The position numbers and the translations under genes were made by a program. A stretch of DNA of 64,000 nucleotides from the NCBI GenBank assembly GCA_963701955.1, contig OY969694.1:2542001-2606000 (forward strand). The letters run 5' to 3'. Below the pieces are notes generated by a model, which saw nothing but the letters and a program-made list of their open reading frames with translations, did no database searches and was not told the origin of the DNA. This document shows, one piece after another, positions 46,994 to 60,191 of the stretch (its first letter is position 1; each line of letters begins with the position of its first letter). Source of the DNA: Bog-473 sp963701955. GTDB lineage: Bacteria > Actinomycetota > Acidimicrobiia > Acidimicrobiales > RAAP-2.

Positions 46994-48278
46994 GTGCCCG
47001 CAACCGTTGTGGTCGGGACCCAATGGGGCGACGAGGGGAAGGGCAAGCTGACCGACCTCCTTGCCCGCGATATGGACCTCGTGGTCCGCTACCAAGGTGG
47101 CCACAATGCCGGCCACCGCATCGTGGTCAACGGCGAGGCCTTCGCCCTCCAGCTGGTGCCGAGCGGCATCCTCTACGACCACATCACGCCGATCATCGGC
47201 AACGGTGTCGTGGTGGACCCGGCCGTCCTGCTCGACGAGCTGGACAGCCTGGCCGCCAAGGGCATCGACACCAGCCGGCTGGTGGTGAGCGGCAACGCCC
47301 ACCTGATCATGCCGTACCACCAGGAGCTGGACCGGGTGACCGAGCGCTTCCTGGGCAAGAACGCGCTGGGCACGACCAAGCGCGGCATCGGCCCGGCCTA
47401 CGCCGACAAGGCGACCCGCGTCGGGCTGCGGGTCCAGGACCTCTTCGACCCCAAGATCTTCCGCCAGAAGCTCGACGTGGCGCTCAAGGAGAAGAACGCC
47501 GTCCTGGCCAAGGTGTACAACCGGCTGCCGCTCGACGCCGGGGACATCGCCGACCGCTACCTGGGTGAGTACGCCCCCCGGATCGAGCCCATGGTGGGCG
47601 ACACCGTCGGCATGGTCCACGACGCCATGGACCACGGGCGCCAGGTCCTGCTCGAGGGGGCCCAGGCGACCTTCCTCGACCTCGACCACGGGACCTATCC
47701 CTTCGTCACCTCCTCCAACCCGGTGGCCGGCGGTGCCTGCACGGGCTCGGGCCTCGGGCCCCGGGACATCGACCGCGTCGATCGGCATCGCCAAGGCCTA
47801 CGTGACCCGGGTCGGCGCCGGGCCCTTCCCGACCGAGCAGGAGAACGACATCGGCGAGCTGCTGGTCGAGCGCGGCCACGAGTTCGGCACCAACACCGGA
47901 CGCAAGCGCCGCTGCGGCTGGTTCGACGCCGTCATGCTGCGCCAGGCGGTGCGCCTCAACTCCCTGACCGAGGTGGCGCTGACCAAGCTCGACGTCCTCG
48001 ACACGTTCGAGTCGGTCAAGGTGTGCGTCGCCTACGAGGCCGACGGCATCCGCTACACGCACCTGCCGTACCACCAGTCGACGTTCCACAAGGCGAAGCC
48101 GATCTACGAGGAGCTGCCGGGGTGGCGCACCGACCTCAGCGCGGCGACGGCACCCGGCGACATGCCCGCGGCCGCCCGCGACTACGTGGCCTTCCTGTCC
48201 GAGCAGATCGGCGTGCCCGTCCGCCTCGTCGGGGTCGGACCGGGCCGCGAGCAGACCGTTTCCTTCGCCACCGCGTGA
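46994..48278 (+). CDS. purA: Adenylosuccinate synthetase, one frame break
   Basis: About 427 residues. GTG 46994 follows ggagagg. It joins IMP and aspartate with GTP, the first step to AMP. VVGTQWGDEGKGKLTDLLAR (P-loop with catalytic Asp), YQGGHNAGHRIVVNGE, and TTKRGIGPAYADKATR are the signature motifs. A one-base insertion near 47778 precedes IGIAKAYVTRVGAGPFPTE; GTNTGRKRRCGWFDAV follows. The stop overlaps the purD GTG (GTGA). It heads the purine cluster. Confidence 0.95.
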
Positions 48279-49570
48279 GGGTCTGCGTCGTCGGCAGCGG
48301 CGGCCGCGAGCATGCGCTCGCCCACGTCCTGGCCCGCACGGCCGACGTCGTGGTGACGCCGGGCAACCCCGGCATGGCCGCGCCGATCACGGTGGTCGAC
48401 GACCAGCCGATCGAGGAGATCGAGGCCGACCTCTACGTCATCGGCCCCGAGGCGCCGCTGGTGGACGGCCTGGCCGACACGCTGCGGGCCCAGGGCCAGC
48501 GCCGTCATGGGCCCCGGCGCCGACGGCGCGCTCCTGGAGGGGTCCAAGGCCTTCATGAAGGAGGTGCTGCAGCGCGGCGGGCGTGCCGACGGCCCGACTT
48601 CGCCGCCTTCGACGCGCTCGAGTCGGCCGCCGCCCTGGACTATCTCGAGACGCTGCCCGGTCCCTGGGTGATCAAGACGGACGGGCTCGCCGCCGGCAAG
48701 GGCGTGCTGGTGGCGCAGAACCTCGACGAGGCCCGCGCCGACGTCACGGCCAAGCTGTCCGGCTCGGCCTTCGGCGACGCCGGTCGCTCCATCGTCATCG
48801 AAGAGGGACTCGTGGGTGAGGAGTGCTCGCTGCTCGTCCTCTGCGACGGGACCCACGCCGTGCCGCTGCTGCCGGCGCAGGACTTCAAGCGCATCGGCGA
48901 CGGCGACACCGGTCCCAACACCGGCGGCATGGGGGCCTACGCGCCGATGCCCCACGTGGACGGCGCGGCGGTCGACGCCATCATGGACACGGCCGTGCTG
49001 CCCGCTCGTCGAGGAGCTGCGCCGCCGCGGCATCGACTACCGCGGCGTGCTCTACGCCGGCCTCATGCTGACGGACGACGGCCCGAAGGTCATTGAGTAC
49101 AACGTGCGCTTCGGCGACCCCGAGACCCAGGTGGTGCTGCCGCTGCTGGCCGACGACGCCGCCGAGCTGTTCCTGGCCGTGGCCAACGGCGAGCTCGACG
49201 GGCGCGGCCCCGCCCGCCTTCTCCGGCGACGCCGCCGTGTGCGTCGTGCTGGCCTCGCAGGGCTACCCCGAGACCCGCGGACGGGCGACACCATCGAAGG
49301 GCTCACGACCGCGGGCCAGTCCGTCGCCGCCGGTCGACGGGGTGACCGTCTTCCACGCCGGCACCCGGCGCCACAGCCCGACCGGGCCGTTCTACACGGC
49401 CGGCGGGCGCGTGCTCGGGGTGACCGCGGTGGCGCCGACGCTGGACCAGGCCCGCGAGCGCGCCTACGCCGCCGCCGCGCCGATCGACTGGGAGGGCATG
49501 CAGATGCGCCACGACATCGCGGCGCTGGTGGCCGGGTCCGCCGGTCGGCGCGCGGGAGGGAGCTCGATGA
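48275..49570 (+). CDS. purD: Phosphoribosylamine-glycine ligase, several frame breaks
   Basis: About 431 residues, ATP-grasp. It starts VRVCVVGSGGREHALAHVLA and continues DLYVIGPEAPLVDGLADTL. After breaks near 48500-48600 come WVIKTDGLAAGKGVLVAQNL and SIVIEEGLVGEECSLLVLCD, then GPNTGGMGAYAPMPHVDG (signature), KVIEYNVRFGDPETQVVLPL (metal ligands) and GVTVFHAGTR. Further breaks lie near 49008, 49215, 49285 and 49335. The end near 49570 is inferred from an ATGA overlap with purB. It makes glycinamide ribonucleotide, the second step of purine synthesis. Confidence 0.93.
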
Positions 49571-50906
49571 TCCCGCGCTACGCGCCGGCCGACATGGCCG
49601 CGCTGTTCAGCGACACCGCCCGCTTCTCGCTCTGGCTCGAGGTCGAGCTGCTGGCCACCGAGGCGCAGGCCGCCGTCGGCGTCGTGCCGGCCGAGGACGC
49701 CGCCACCTGCCGGGCCAAGGCCCCGACCGTCGACGACGTCTTCGTGGCCGACGTGCTCGAGCGCGAGAAGATCACGGACCACGACGTGGCCGCCTTCGTC
49801 GACGTCGTGCAGGAGCGCATCGGCGCGCCGGCCGGCTCGCACATCCACTACGGGCTGACCTCTTCGGACGTGGTGGACACCGCGTTGTGCGCCACGCTCA
49901 CCCGGGCGGCCGATCTGCTGCTGGCCGACCTCGATGCCTTCGTCGCCGCCCTCAAGGCGCGCGCCCTCGAGCTGCTGCACGTGCCGGTCACCGGCCGCAC
50001 CCACGGCATGCACGCCGAGCCGACGACGTTCGGCGCCAAGTTCGCCCTGTGGGCGCTGCAGGCCGACCGCGACCGCCGCCGCATGCGGGCCGCCCGCGAC
50101 GGGATCGCCGTGGGCAAGCTCTCCGGCGCGGTCGGCACGTACTCGAACATCGACCCCGCGGTGGAGGCGAGCGTCTGCGCCGCCCTCGGCCTGACCCCGG
50201 TGCCGGCCACCCAGGTCATCGCCCGCGACCGCCACGCCGAGTACTTCTACGCCTGCGCGGCCATCGGCTCCACCATCGAGCTGATGTGCACCGAGATCCG
50301 GCACCTGGCCCGGAGCGAGCTCGGCGAGGCCGAGGAGCCGTTCGGCGAGGGCCAGAAGGGCAGCTCGGCCATGCCGCACAAGCGCAACCCGATCCTCTCG
50401 GAGCGGCTGTGCGGGCTGGCCCGCCTGCAGCGCGGCTACCTCGGCGCCGGGCTCGAGGACGTGGCGCTGTGGCACGAGCGCGACATCTCGCACAGCTCGG
50501 TCGAGCGGGTCGCCCTGCCGGACGCCTCCATGCTGGCCTGCTACATGCTGCGCAAGGCGACCGGCCTGGCCGCCGGCCTGGTGGTGCACCCCGAGCGGGC
50601 GCTGCAGAACCTCACCGAGGGCACGCTCGGGCTCGTGTTCTCCCAGTCCGTCCTGCTGGCGCTGGTCTCGGGCGGGCTGACCCGCGACGAGGCCTACCGG
50701 ATCGTCCAGCGCGACGCCCGCCTGGCCTGGGAGGAGCGACGCCCTTCCGCGCCGTCCTCGAGGCCGACCCCGAGGTGACGCTCGACGCCGCGCAGCTCAA
50801 TGCGGCCTTCGACCTCACGCGCACGCTGCGCCACGTCGACCGCTTCGCCGACGCACTGGCCGACTGTGAACACTGTGCGCACCGACCCTGCCGTGACCGA
50901 CGATGA
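49567..50906 (+). CDS. purB: Adenylosuccinate lyase, one frame break near the end
   Basis: About 446 residues. It starts MIPRYAPADMAALFSDTARF. Catalytic regions of the fumarase/aspartase superfamily are visible: GLTSSDVVDTALCATL, PVTGRTHGMHAEPTTFGAKF (catalytic His) and GQKGSSAMPHKRNPILSERL (the mobile signature loop S-S-x-M-P-x-K-x-N). A break near 50740 separates a false end from TPFRAVLEADPEVTLDAAQL and the true stop. It cleaves SAICAR and adenylosuccinate. Its stop overlaps the purC ATG. Confidence 0.95.
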
Positions 50907-51802
50907 CGATGGAACTGCCCCGGGTCCACTCGGGCAAGGTGCGCGAGCTCTACGACGCCGGCGACGGGCGCCTGGTCATGGTGGCCTCGGACCGGGTCAG
51001 CGCGTTCGACGTGATCATGGCCGAGCCCATCCCCGACAAGGGCCGGGTGCTGACGGCCATGACCAGCTTCTGGTGCGACGAGATGGCGGACATCGTCCCG
51101 GGGTCGCAGATCACGGCGCGACCCGGTGGCCATGGCCGACGCGCTGGGCGGTGCCGACGCTGCCCGCCGACTGGGCCGGCCGGGCCGTCCTGGTGCGGCG
51201 GGCCGAGATGCTCCATCTCGAGTGCATCGTGCGCGGCTACCTCGCCGGGCAGGCCTACGAGGAGTACGCCCGCGTCCGGCACCGTGCACGGCACGCCGAT
51301 GCCGGCCGGCCTGCAGCTGGCCAGCCGGCTGGACGAGCCCATCTTCACCCCCTCCACCAAGGCGGCCGAGGGCCACGACATCAACATCGACTTCGCCGGC
51401 GCCGTCGACCGGGTGGGGGCGGAGGCGGCGCTGGCGGCCAAGCAGATCTCGCTCGCGCTGTACCGCCGCGCCGCGGCGCGCTGCGCCGAGGCCGGCTTCG
51501 TGCTGGCCGACACCAAGTTCGAGCTGGGCTACGTCGACGGGGTGCTCTGCCTGTGCGACGAGGTGTGCACGCCGGACTCGTCGCGGCTGTGGCCGGCCGA
51601 CCAGGTGGTGCCCGGCCAGACGCCGCCCGCCTTCGACAAGCAGCCGCTGCGCGACTGGCTGGCCGCGCAGCCCTGGGACCGCACGCCGCCACCGCCGCCG
51701 CTGCCCGACGAGGTGACCGCGGCCATGTCGGCCCGCTACGTCGCGGCCTACGAGCGCGTCACCGGGCGCTCGCTGGGCGACTGGTACGGTGCGAAGGCAT
51801 GA
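50903..51802 (+). CDS. purC: SAICAR synthetase, two frame breaks
   Basis: About 299 residues. MELPRVHSGKVRELYDAGDG (ATP loop with G-K-V-R-E-L-Y), MVASDRVSAFDVIMAEPIPD (S-D-R-x-S-A-F-D), then a break near 51120. LECIVRGYLAGQAYEEY follows, with a second break near 51280, then EPIFTPSTKAAEGHD (S-T-K-A) and FVLADTKFELGYVDG. Length and order match the 290-300-residue actinobacterial form. It adds aspartate to CAIR. Overlapping ATGA junctions bind it to purB and purS. Confidence 0.94.
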   Translation: MTMELPRVHSGKVRELYDAGDGRLVMVASDRVSAFDVIMAEPIPDKGRVLTAMTSFWCDEMADIVPGSQITARPGGHGRRAGRCRRCPPTGPAGPSWCGGPRCSISSASCAATSPGRPTRSTPASGTVHGTPMPAGLQLASRLDEPIFTPSTKAAEGHDINIDFAGAVDRVGAEAALAAKQISLALYRRAAARCAEAGFVLADTKFELGYVDGVLCLCDEVCTPDSSRLWPADQVVPGQTPPAFDKQPLRDWLAAQPWDRTPPPPPLPDEVTAAMSARYVAAYERVTGRSLGDWYGAKA

Positions 51803-52052
51803 GGTTCCGGGCGCGCGTCGAGGTGCAGTTGCGGCCCGGGCATCGCCGACCCCGAGGGGGCGACGATCGAGCGGGCGCTCCCCGCGCTCGGGCTTCGAGA
51901 GCGTGGCCCACGTCCGGGCCGGCCGCTCCTTCAGCTTCGAGGTCGACGCGGCCGACGAGGGCGCGGCCCGCACCACGGCGACCGAGCTGGCCGAGCGCCT
52001 GCTGGCCAATCCCGTGATCGAGCAGAGCCGGCTCGAGCTCGAGGCGATCTGA
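51799..52052 (+). CDS. purS: FGAM synthase subunit PurS, two frame breaks
   Basis: About 84 residues when two extra bases (near 51838 and 51890) are removed: MRFRARVEVQLRPG, then GFESVAHVRAGRSFSFEVDA and ELAERLLANPVIEQSRLELE. This is the small bridging subunit of the three-part formylglycinamidine synthase with PurQ and PurL. ATG 51799 overlaps the purC stop, and purQ begins immediately after its own stop. The order purC-purS-purQ is typical of actinobacteria. Confidence 0.9.
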
Positions 52053-52771
52053 GTGGCGCCGCGCATCGGCGTCGTCGTCTTCCCCGGCACCAACTGCGAG
52101 CACGACGTGGTGCAGGGGGTCGAGGCGGCCGGGGGCGACGGGCGTGCTGCTCTGGCACGGTGACGACTACGCTCGGCCGGCGTCGACGCCGTCGTGCTCC
52201 CGGGCGGGTTCGCCCACGGCGACTACCTGCGCCCCGGCGCGCTGGCCCGCTTCTCGCCGGTCATGGAGGCGGTGCAGGCCTTCGCCCGCGCCGGCGGGCC
52301 CGTGGTCGGCATCTGCAACGGCTTCCAGGTCCTGACCGAGGCCGGCCTGCTGCCGGGCGCGCTGCAGAAGAACGGGCGGCTGCGCTTCCTCTGCCAGCCG
52401 GCGCGCCTGGTGGTCACGTCGACCGCGTCGGTGCTCACCGGCGGCGCCACGGTCGGCGACGAGCTCGTGATGCCCGATCAACCACTTCTCGGGCAACTAC
52501 ACCTGCGACGACGAGACGCTGCGGCGCCTGCAGGACGGAGGACCGCATTGTGCTGCGCTACGCCGACAACCCCAACGGCTCCATCGACGCCATCGCCGGC
52601 ATCACGAACGAGGCCGGCAACGTGGTCGGGCTCATGCCGCACCCCGAGCGGGCCAGCAACGCGCTGCTCGGCTCCGAGGACGGGCTCGTGCTGCTGCGCT
52701 CGCTCGTCGCTGGCCGCCTCGGCCCGCGCCGCCGCCGCAGCCTGAGCCGGCCCGACGGCAGGCTCGGCTGA
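52053..52771 (+). CDS. purQ: FGAM synthase glutaminase subunit PurQ, frame breaks
   Basis: About 239 residues. GTG 52053 follows the purS stop directly. IGVVVFPGTNCEHDVVQGVE, then VVLPGGFAHGDYLRPGALAR, PVVGICNGFQVLTEAGLLPG (nucleophile Cys in I-C-N-G-F), a segment that should read NHFSGNYTC near 52480-52505 after a break, and VVGLMPHPERASNALLGSED (catalytic His/Glu). Breaks lie near 52140, 52175, 52475 and 52540. The class I glutaminase feeds ammonia to PurL. Confidence 0.92.
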
Positions 52772-52774
52772 GGC

Positions 52775-53204
52775 TCAGGCCCGGGCCCGCGAGATCTCGG
52801 CCTTCTGCAGCACGGCGGCGCTGACGCCGGCGGCCCGCCAGGTCCCGTAGGTGATGCCCTTGCGCTCGCCGTAGGCCTTGGCCACCTTGATGAACTGCTT
52901 CTCCAGCGCGGAGAGGTCCTTGACGCCGTCGACCCGGGAGCGCTCGTCGAGCAGGTCCTTCTGCTCCTGCAGCAGGTGGAGGCGGGTCGAGCGCGTCGGC
53001 CCCGGCCAGCTGGGACTCGATGGCGGCCAGCCGGCGGTCGATGGAGGCCGGCGTGCGCTTGCGGCCCCGCTTGGGCTTGGAGGTCTCGAGCGCTTCGAGA
53101 TAGTGGCGGACGGTTGCACTCTCGGCACGCCCACGAGCGAGCGCCGCCTTGTGGCCGCTGCTCATGGGCTTGCGAGGAGCCGGAGTTTTTCCCTTTGGAG
53201 GCAT
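52775..53204 (-). CDS. Conserved actinobacterial Lys/Arg-rich coiled-coil protein, one frame break
   Basis: About 142 residues. MPPKGKTPAPRKPMSSGHKA is a basic, histone-like start. KPKRGRKRTPASIDRRLAAI and QLAGADAL follow, then a break near 52988, then LLQEQKDLLDERSRVDGVKD, QFIKVAKAYGERKGITYGTW and RAAGVSAAVLQKAEISRA. The second half matches a conserved actinobacterial family (K-x-Y-x-E-R-K-G-I-x-Y-x-x-W) often found near purine genes; its function is not known to me. It is convergent to purQ with only 3 bp between them. The basic head and helical body suggest nucleic-acid binding. Confidence 0.75.
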
Positions 53205-53465
53205 GCGCCCATTGTGCCGTACGGCGCGGACGCACTTCTGCCGCAATGCGACAAGTTTTCCTTTCTTTGTTCGGCCGACCCCTATTTCGGATGAAACGCG
53301 TCGCCGCTTTGCCCAATTCCGGAGCCGGCTCGGGAAACCGCGGAGGTCGACCGCGCGTATTCGGAGCGTCAGCGTGCAGCCCATTTCGGCTCGCGACCAC
53401 CGGCGTTACCCTGCAAGGGTGACGTCCACGCAGCCACCGGGGTCGACGCACGTCAGCGGCGGGCC

Positions 53466-53932
53466 ATGGCCGGCCTCCTGCTGGCGGCGGCGCTCCTGAT
53501 CGCGGCCTACTGGCTGGCCTGGCTCGTGCACCGCTCGCTGGTGGCCTCGGAGACCGGCGCGGCATACACCCAGTTCGAGGACGCCTTTCCCCTGGCCGAC
53601 GGCTGGCTGGCCCTCTGCCTGGTCGCCGCCTCGTACTGCCTCTGGACGGCGCGGCGGGCGGCCCTGTTCTGGCTGCTGGCCGGGGGCGGCGCCGGGATCT
53701 ACCTCTTCGCCATGGACGTGCTCTACGACCTGCAGCACGGCGTCTGGGGCAAGGGCGCCAACGGGGTGATGGAGCTGGTCATCAACATCGTGACGCTGGC
53801 CCTCTCGCTCTTCGTCCTGCGCTGGACCTGGGTCCGTCGCGACGCCCTGCTTTCGCATGAGTGCGACCATGACGAGGCCCGACGACCGTCACCGATGCCC
53901 GCACCGATGCCCGGCGATGACCGGACCGATGA
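53466..53932 (+). CDS. Small four-helix membrane protein, end uncertain
   Basis: About 135-155 residues. Four membrane helices: LLLAAALLIAAYWLAWLV, GWLALCLVAASYCLW, ALFWLLAGGGAGIYLFAMDV and GVMELVINIVTLALSLFVLR, followed by a charged tail. I see no named family. A GTG at about 53419 with VTSTQPPGSTHVSGG could be the true start if one indel is assumed. The stop is hidden by frame noise; a TGA at 53930 overlapping the next ATG is the most economical end. Confidence 0.55.
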
Positions 53933-54567
53933 GCGAGTTCCGGTTCGACCCCGCCACCTACCTGGACCTGATGCGGGCCGAGGTCCCCGCCTACGAGCGC
54001 CTGCAGGTGGCCGTCGCCGCCGCCACGGCCGGGCTGGCGGTGTCGTCGGTGCTCGACCTCGGGACCGGGACCGGCGAGACGCTGGCCGCCGTGCTGGCGC
54101 GGCACCCCGGGGCGGTCGCCGTCGGGGTCGACAAGAACGAGGCCATGCTCGGCGCGGCGCGCCAGCGCCTGGCCGGGGCCCCGTCGAGGCTCCGGGTGGC
54201 CGACCTGACCGACCCGCTGCCCGCCGGCCCGTTCGACCTCGTCGTCTCGGCCCTGGCCATCCACCATCTCGACGGGCCGGACAAGGCGGACCTGTTCGCC
54301 CGCATCGCCGGCGTGCTGCGCCCCGGCGGCCGCTTCGTCCTGGGCGACGTGGTGATCCCCGTCGACCCGGCCGACGCGGTGACCCCGCTCACTCCGGCCA
54401 CGACCGGCCCTCGACCCTGGCCGACCAGCTGCGCTGGCTGGCCGACGGCCGGATTCGACGCCGCCACCGTCTGGTCCGAGCGCGACCTCGTCGTGGTGCG
54501 CGCCGACGCGCGCCGGCTGAGGGCGCCCCGAGCTGGCCGTCCGGAGACGGGCGCGCGGCCACTATAG
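53929..54567 (+). CDS. Class I SAM-dependent methyltransferase, frame breaks
   Basis: About 213 residues from ATG 53929 (MSEFRFDPATYLDLMRAEVP); an upstream in-frame ATG at 53857 would add an odd Cys/His/Pro-rich head. VLDLGTGTGETLAAVLARHP is motif I, VGVDKNEAMLGAARQRL motif II, and FDLVVSALAIHHLDGPDKAD with VLRPGGRFVLGDVV the later motifs. Two near-compensating indels at about 54403 and 54448 scramble a short stretch, after which FDAATVWSERDLVVVRAD resumes. The methyl acceptor is unknown. The gene ends 12 bp before purL. Confidence 0.8.
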   Translation: MSEFRFDPATYLDLMRAEVPAYERLQVAVAAATAGLAVSSVLDLGTGTGETLAAVLARHPGAVAVGVDKNEAMLGAARQRLAGAPSRLRVADLTDPLPAGPFDLVVSALAIHHLDGPDKADLFARIAGVLRPGGRFVLGDVVIPVDPADAVTPLTPATTGPRPWPTSCAGWPTAGFDAATVWSERDLVVVRADARRLRAPRAGRPETGARPL

Positions 54568-54579
54568 TTGGAGGGCATC

Positions 54580-56877
<2,298 letters not shown>

Positions 56878-56908
56878 TGGCGCGGGCCTGTGCGAGAATG
56901 AGTGACGC

Positions 56909-58353
56909 GTGAAGGAAGCCTGCGGTGTCTTCGGGGTCTACGCGCCCGGAATGAGGGTGGCCAACCTCACCTTCGACGGTCTCTTCGCCCTGCAGCACCG
57001 CGGCCAGGAGTCGGCGGGCATGGCGGTCAGCCGACGGCGACACCGTCACCGTCGTCAAGGACATGGGCCTGGTCGCCACCGTCTTCGACGAGCGCACCCT
57101 CTCGGGCTTGCAGGGGCATCTGGCCATCGGCCACACCCGCTACTCGACCCACGGGTCCTCGGACTGGGCCGGCGCCCAGCCCGTCTACCGCCCGGTCGGC
57201 CGCGCCGGCTTCGCGCTGGGCCACAACGGCAACCTGACCAACACGACGGCGCTGGCCGAGAAGGCCGGCATGCTGCCGGGCTCCATCGCCACCGACAGCG
57301 ACGTGGTGGCCGAGCTGCTCATGCAGTCGTTCCCCGAGACCGAGGACCTGTCCACCGCGCTGCAAGCGGTGCTCCCCATCCTCGAGGGCGCGTACTCGTT
57401 CGTCCTCATGAGCTCCGAGCGGCTCTTCGGCGTGCGCGACCCCTACGGCTTCCGCCCGCTGTGCCTCGGGCGGCTCGGCCCGGCCGACGCGCCCGAGGGC
57501 TGGGTGCTGGCCTCGGAGACGCCGGCACTCAGCGTCATCGGCGCCACGTTCGTCCGCGAGGTCGCGCCCGGCGAAATGGTCGTGATCGACGCCGACGGCC
57601 CGACGAGCCTGGAGATCCCGTGGCTGCGCGACGTGGAGCCGCGCCTGTGCATCTTCGAGTTCGCCTACATCGCCCGGCCCGACAGCCGCCTCTACGGCCG
57701 CGAGGTGCACGAGGTGCGCTGCCGCATGGGCGAGCTGCTGGCGCTGCAGGCGCCGGCCGAGGCCGACATGGTGATGGGCGTGCCCGAGTCGGGCGTCCCC
57801 GCCGCCGAGGGCTTCGCCCGGGCCAGCGGCATCCCCTACGGGCAGGGGCTGGTGAAGAACCGCTACATCGGCCGCTCCTTCATCGCGCCCGGCCAGCAGG
57901 AGCGGGCCGACGCGGTCCGGCGCAAGCTCAACCCGCTCACCGACGCCATCGCCGGCAAGCGGCTGGTCGTGGTGGACGACTCCATCGTGCGCGGCACGAC
58001 GCAGCGCTCGGTCATCCGCATGCTGCGCGAGGCCGGCGCGGCGGAGGTGCACCTGCGCATCTCGTCGCCGCCCTGGCGCTGGCCCTGCTTCTACGGCATC
58101 GACACGCCCTCGCACGAGGAGCTGCTGGCGACCGACCACACCGTCGAGGACATGGCGCGCATTCTCGGCGCCGACTCGCTGGCCTACATCAGCATCGAGA
58201 ACCTGAAGGAGGCCATCGGGGCCGACGGCGGGTTCTGCGACGCCTGCTTCACCGGCGACTACCCGACGCCCGTCCCGGCGACGTCGGTCACGCTCCGGCG
58301 GCCCGAGCCGGTCGACCGTGACCGCGCACCAGGGCGCACTCCCCGGGGTCTGA
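56909..58353 (+). CDS. purF: Amidophosphoribosyltransferase, at least one frame break
   Basis: About 480 residues. GTG 56909 gives V-K-E-A-C-G-V-F-G-V-Y; the Cys becomes the N-terminal glutaminase nucleophile after propeptide removal. FALQHRGQESAGMAVS follows, then a break near 57030. IGHTRYSTHGSSDWAGAQPV, GHNGNLTNTTAL and FRPLCLGRLG follow, with CIFEFAYIARPDS and, in the PRTase half, LVVVDDSIVRGTTQRSVIRM (PRPP loop). The reading frame runs on into purM without a stop; I end purF at a TGA (58351-58353) reached by one indel. It makes phosphoribosylamine, the committed step of the pathway. Confidence 0.95.
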
Positions 58354-58358
58354 CCACC

Positions 58359-59381
58359 GTGGGAGAGGGCGGCGCCACCTACGCCGGCGCCGGCGTGGAC
58401 ATCGCGGCCGGCGACGCGGCGGTGGAGCGCCTGCGCGCCCTGGTGCAGGGGATCGGCGGCTTCGGCGGGCAGTTCCCGCTCGACATGGCCCGCTTACCGC
58501 GCGCCGGTGCTGGTGGCCTCGACCGACGGCGTCGGCACCAAGATGGTGGTCGCCCGCGACACCGGCCGCTACGACACGGTCGGCATCGACCTGGTCGCCA
58601 TGTGCGTCGACGACCTGGTCTGCGTCGGGGCCGAGCCGCTCTTCATGCTCGACTACATCGCCACCGGCAAGGTCGACCCCGACCAGGTCGCCACGGTGGT
58701 GGCGGGTGTGCACGAGGGCTGCCGCCAGGCGGGCTGCGCGCTGATCGGCGGCGAGACGGCCGAGCACGCCGGCGTCATGCCGCCCGACGAGCTCGACCTG
58801 GCCGGCTTCGCCGTCGGCGTGGTGGAGCAGGGGACCCAGCTCGGGCCCGAGCGCGTGCGCGCCGGCGACGCCGTCGTCGGCGCTGGCCTCGCCGGGACTG
58901 CGCTCCAACGGCTACACGCTGGCCCGGCACGTCCTGCTTGGAGCGGGCCGGCCTGGCGCTGGGCGACCCCGCCTGGGCGGGGGCCGAGCACAGCGTGGCC
59001 GACGAGCTGCTGCGGCCGTCGGTCGATCTACACGCCGGCGGTGCTGGCCCTGCGGGACGCGCTCGGTGACGTCGCTCCATGCGTGCGCGCACATCACCGG
59101 AGGCGGCATCGTGGGCAACCTGCCCCGGGTCCTGCCCGAGGACCTCGGCGCGGTGCTCGACTCGTTCTGCGTGGGACGAGCCGCGGGTGTTCGCGGAGAT
59201 CCAGCGGCTCGGTGCCGTGGCCGAGGACGAGATGGACCGGGTCTTCAACCGCGGCGTCGGCATGGCGCTGGTGGTCGACGCCGGTGCGGCCGAGTCGACG
59301 CTGTCGGTGCTGGGCGACGCGGGGCAGCCCGGCGCCGTCATCGGCGAGGTGGTGGCCGGCAGCGGGGTCCGCTTCACGTGA
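58359..59381 (+). CDS. purM: AIR synthetase (FGAM cyclo-ligase), frame breaks
   Basis: About 340 residues from GTG 58359: TYAGAGVDIAAGDAAVERL is the standard PurM start. After a break near 58500, LVASTDGVGTKMVVARDTGR, DTVGIDLVAMCVDDLVCVGA and LIGGETAEHAGVMPPDELDL follow. Breaks near 58893, 58940, 59025 and 59075 interrupt the SNGYTLAR and YTPAVLAL segments; HITGGGIVGNLPRVLPEDLG and EDEMDRVFNRGVGMALVVDA complete it. It closes the imidazole ring using ATP. The stop overlaps the pyrE GTG. Confidence 0.94.
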
Positions 59382-59978
59382 GTGCGAAGTCGAGTGGTGG
59401 GGGTTCGGCGGTGAGCGGCGGCGGCGAGTCCGCCTTCGCCGAACTGCGGGACCACCTGCTGGCGCACTCGGTCAAGACCGGCGACTTCACGCTCAAGTCC
59501 GGGCGCAAGAGCAGCTGGTTCATCGACTCCAAGCAGACGGTGTGCCGGCCCGAGGCCATGGTGCTCGTGGCCGATGCCGTGCTGTCGGTGGTCCCGGACG
59601 AGGCCACGGCCATCGGCGGGCTCACCATGGGCGCCGACCCGGTCGCCTTCGTGACGGCCGGCGTGGCGGCGACGCGGGGCCGGCCGCTCAAGGCCTTCAG
59701 CGTGCGCAAGGAGGCGAAGGATCACGGCGGCGGGCGGCCGCATCGCCGGCGCGCTCGACCCCGGTGACAAGGTCGTCGTCACCGAGGACACCGTGACCCG
59801 GGGCACGTCGCTGCTCGAGGCGGCCCACGCCGTGCAGGACGCCGGCGGCGAGGTGGTGCTCCTGGTCGCCGTGGTCGACCGCGGCGGCACGGTCGAGGCG
59901 ATGGCGGCGGCCGAGGGCATCCCGTTCCGCGCCATCCTGACCGCGCCCGACCTCGGCTTCCCCTACGAGGGGGCCTGA
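59378..59978 (+). CDS. pyrE: Orotate phosphoribosyltransferase, one frame break
   Basis: About 199 residues. GTG 59378 overlaps the purM stop (GTGA); a second GTG at 59411 (VSGGGESAFAELRDHLLAHS) is also possible. FTLKSGRKSSWFIDSKQTVC is the OPRTase front, IGGLTMGADPVAFVTAGVAA the core, and LKAFSVRKEAKDHG the flexible catalytic loop. After a break near 59733, VVVTEDTVTRGTSLLEAAHA is the PRPP-binding motif. It makes OMP in pyrimidine synthesis. Its place at the end of a purine cluster suggests shared control of nucleotide synthesis. Confidence 0.9.
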
Positions 59979-60191
59979 GGAGCATCCCCGTGGCGCGGGG
60001 GTTCGTTCCCTAGATTGCACGGAGTTTCGTTGACACGAGAACCACTGCGCAGCGCCAGCTGAGCTGTCGTGCACGGGCGCACCTCCGTCGGCGCGTGTTG
60101 TGCGCAGGTTGTGCCCGTTGTTGCAAGAGTCGTTGCCCTGACCCATGCAATCCCTTAACGTGCTCCATACGCACCCCCCCGGAGGTACCTG

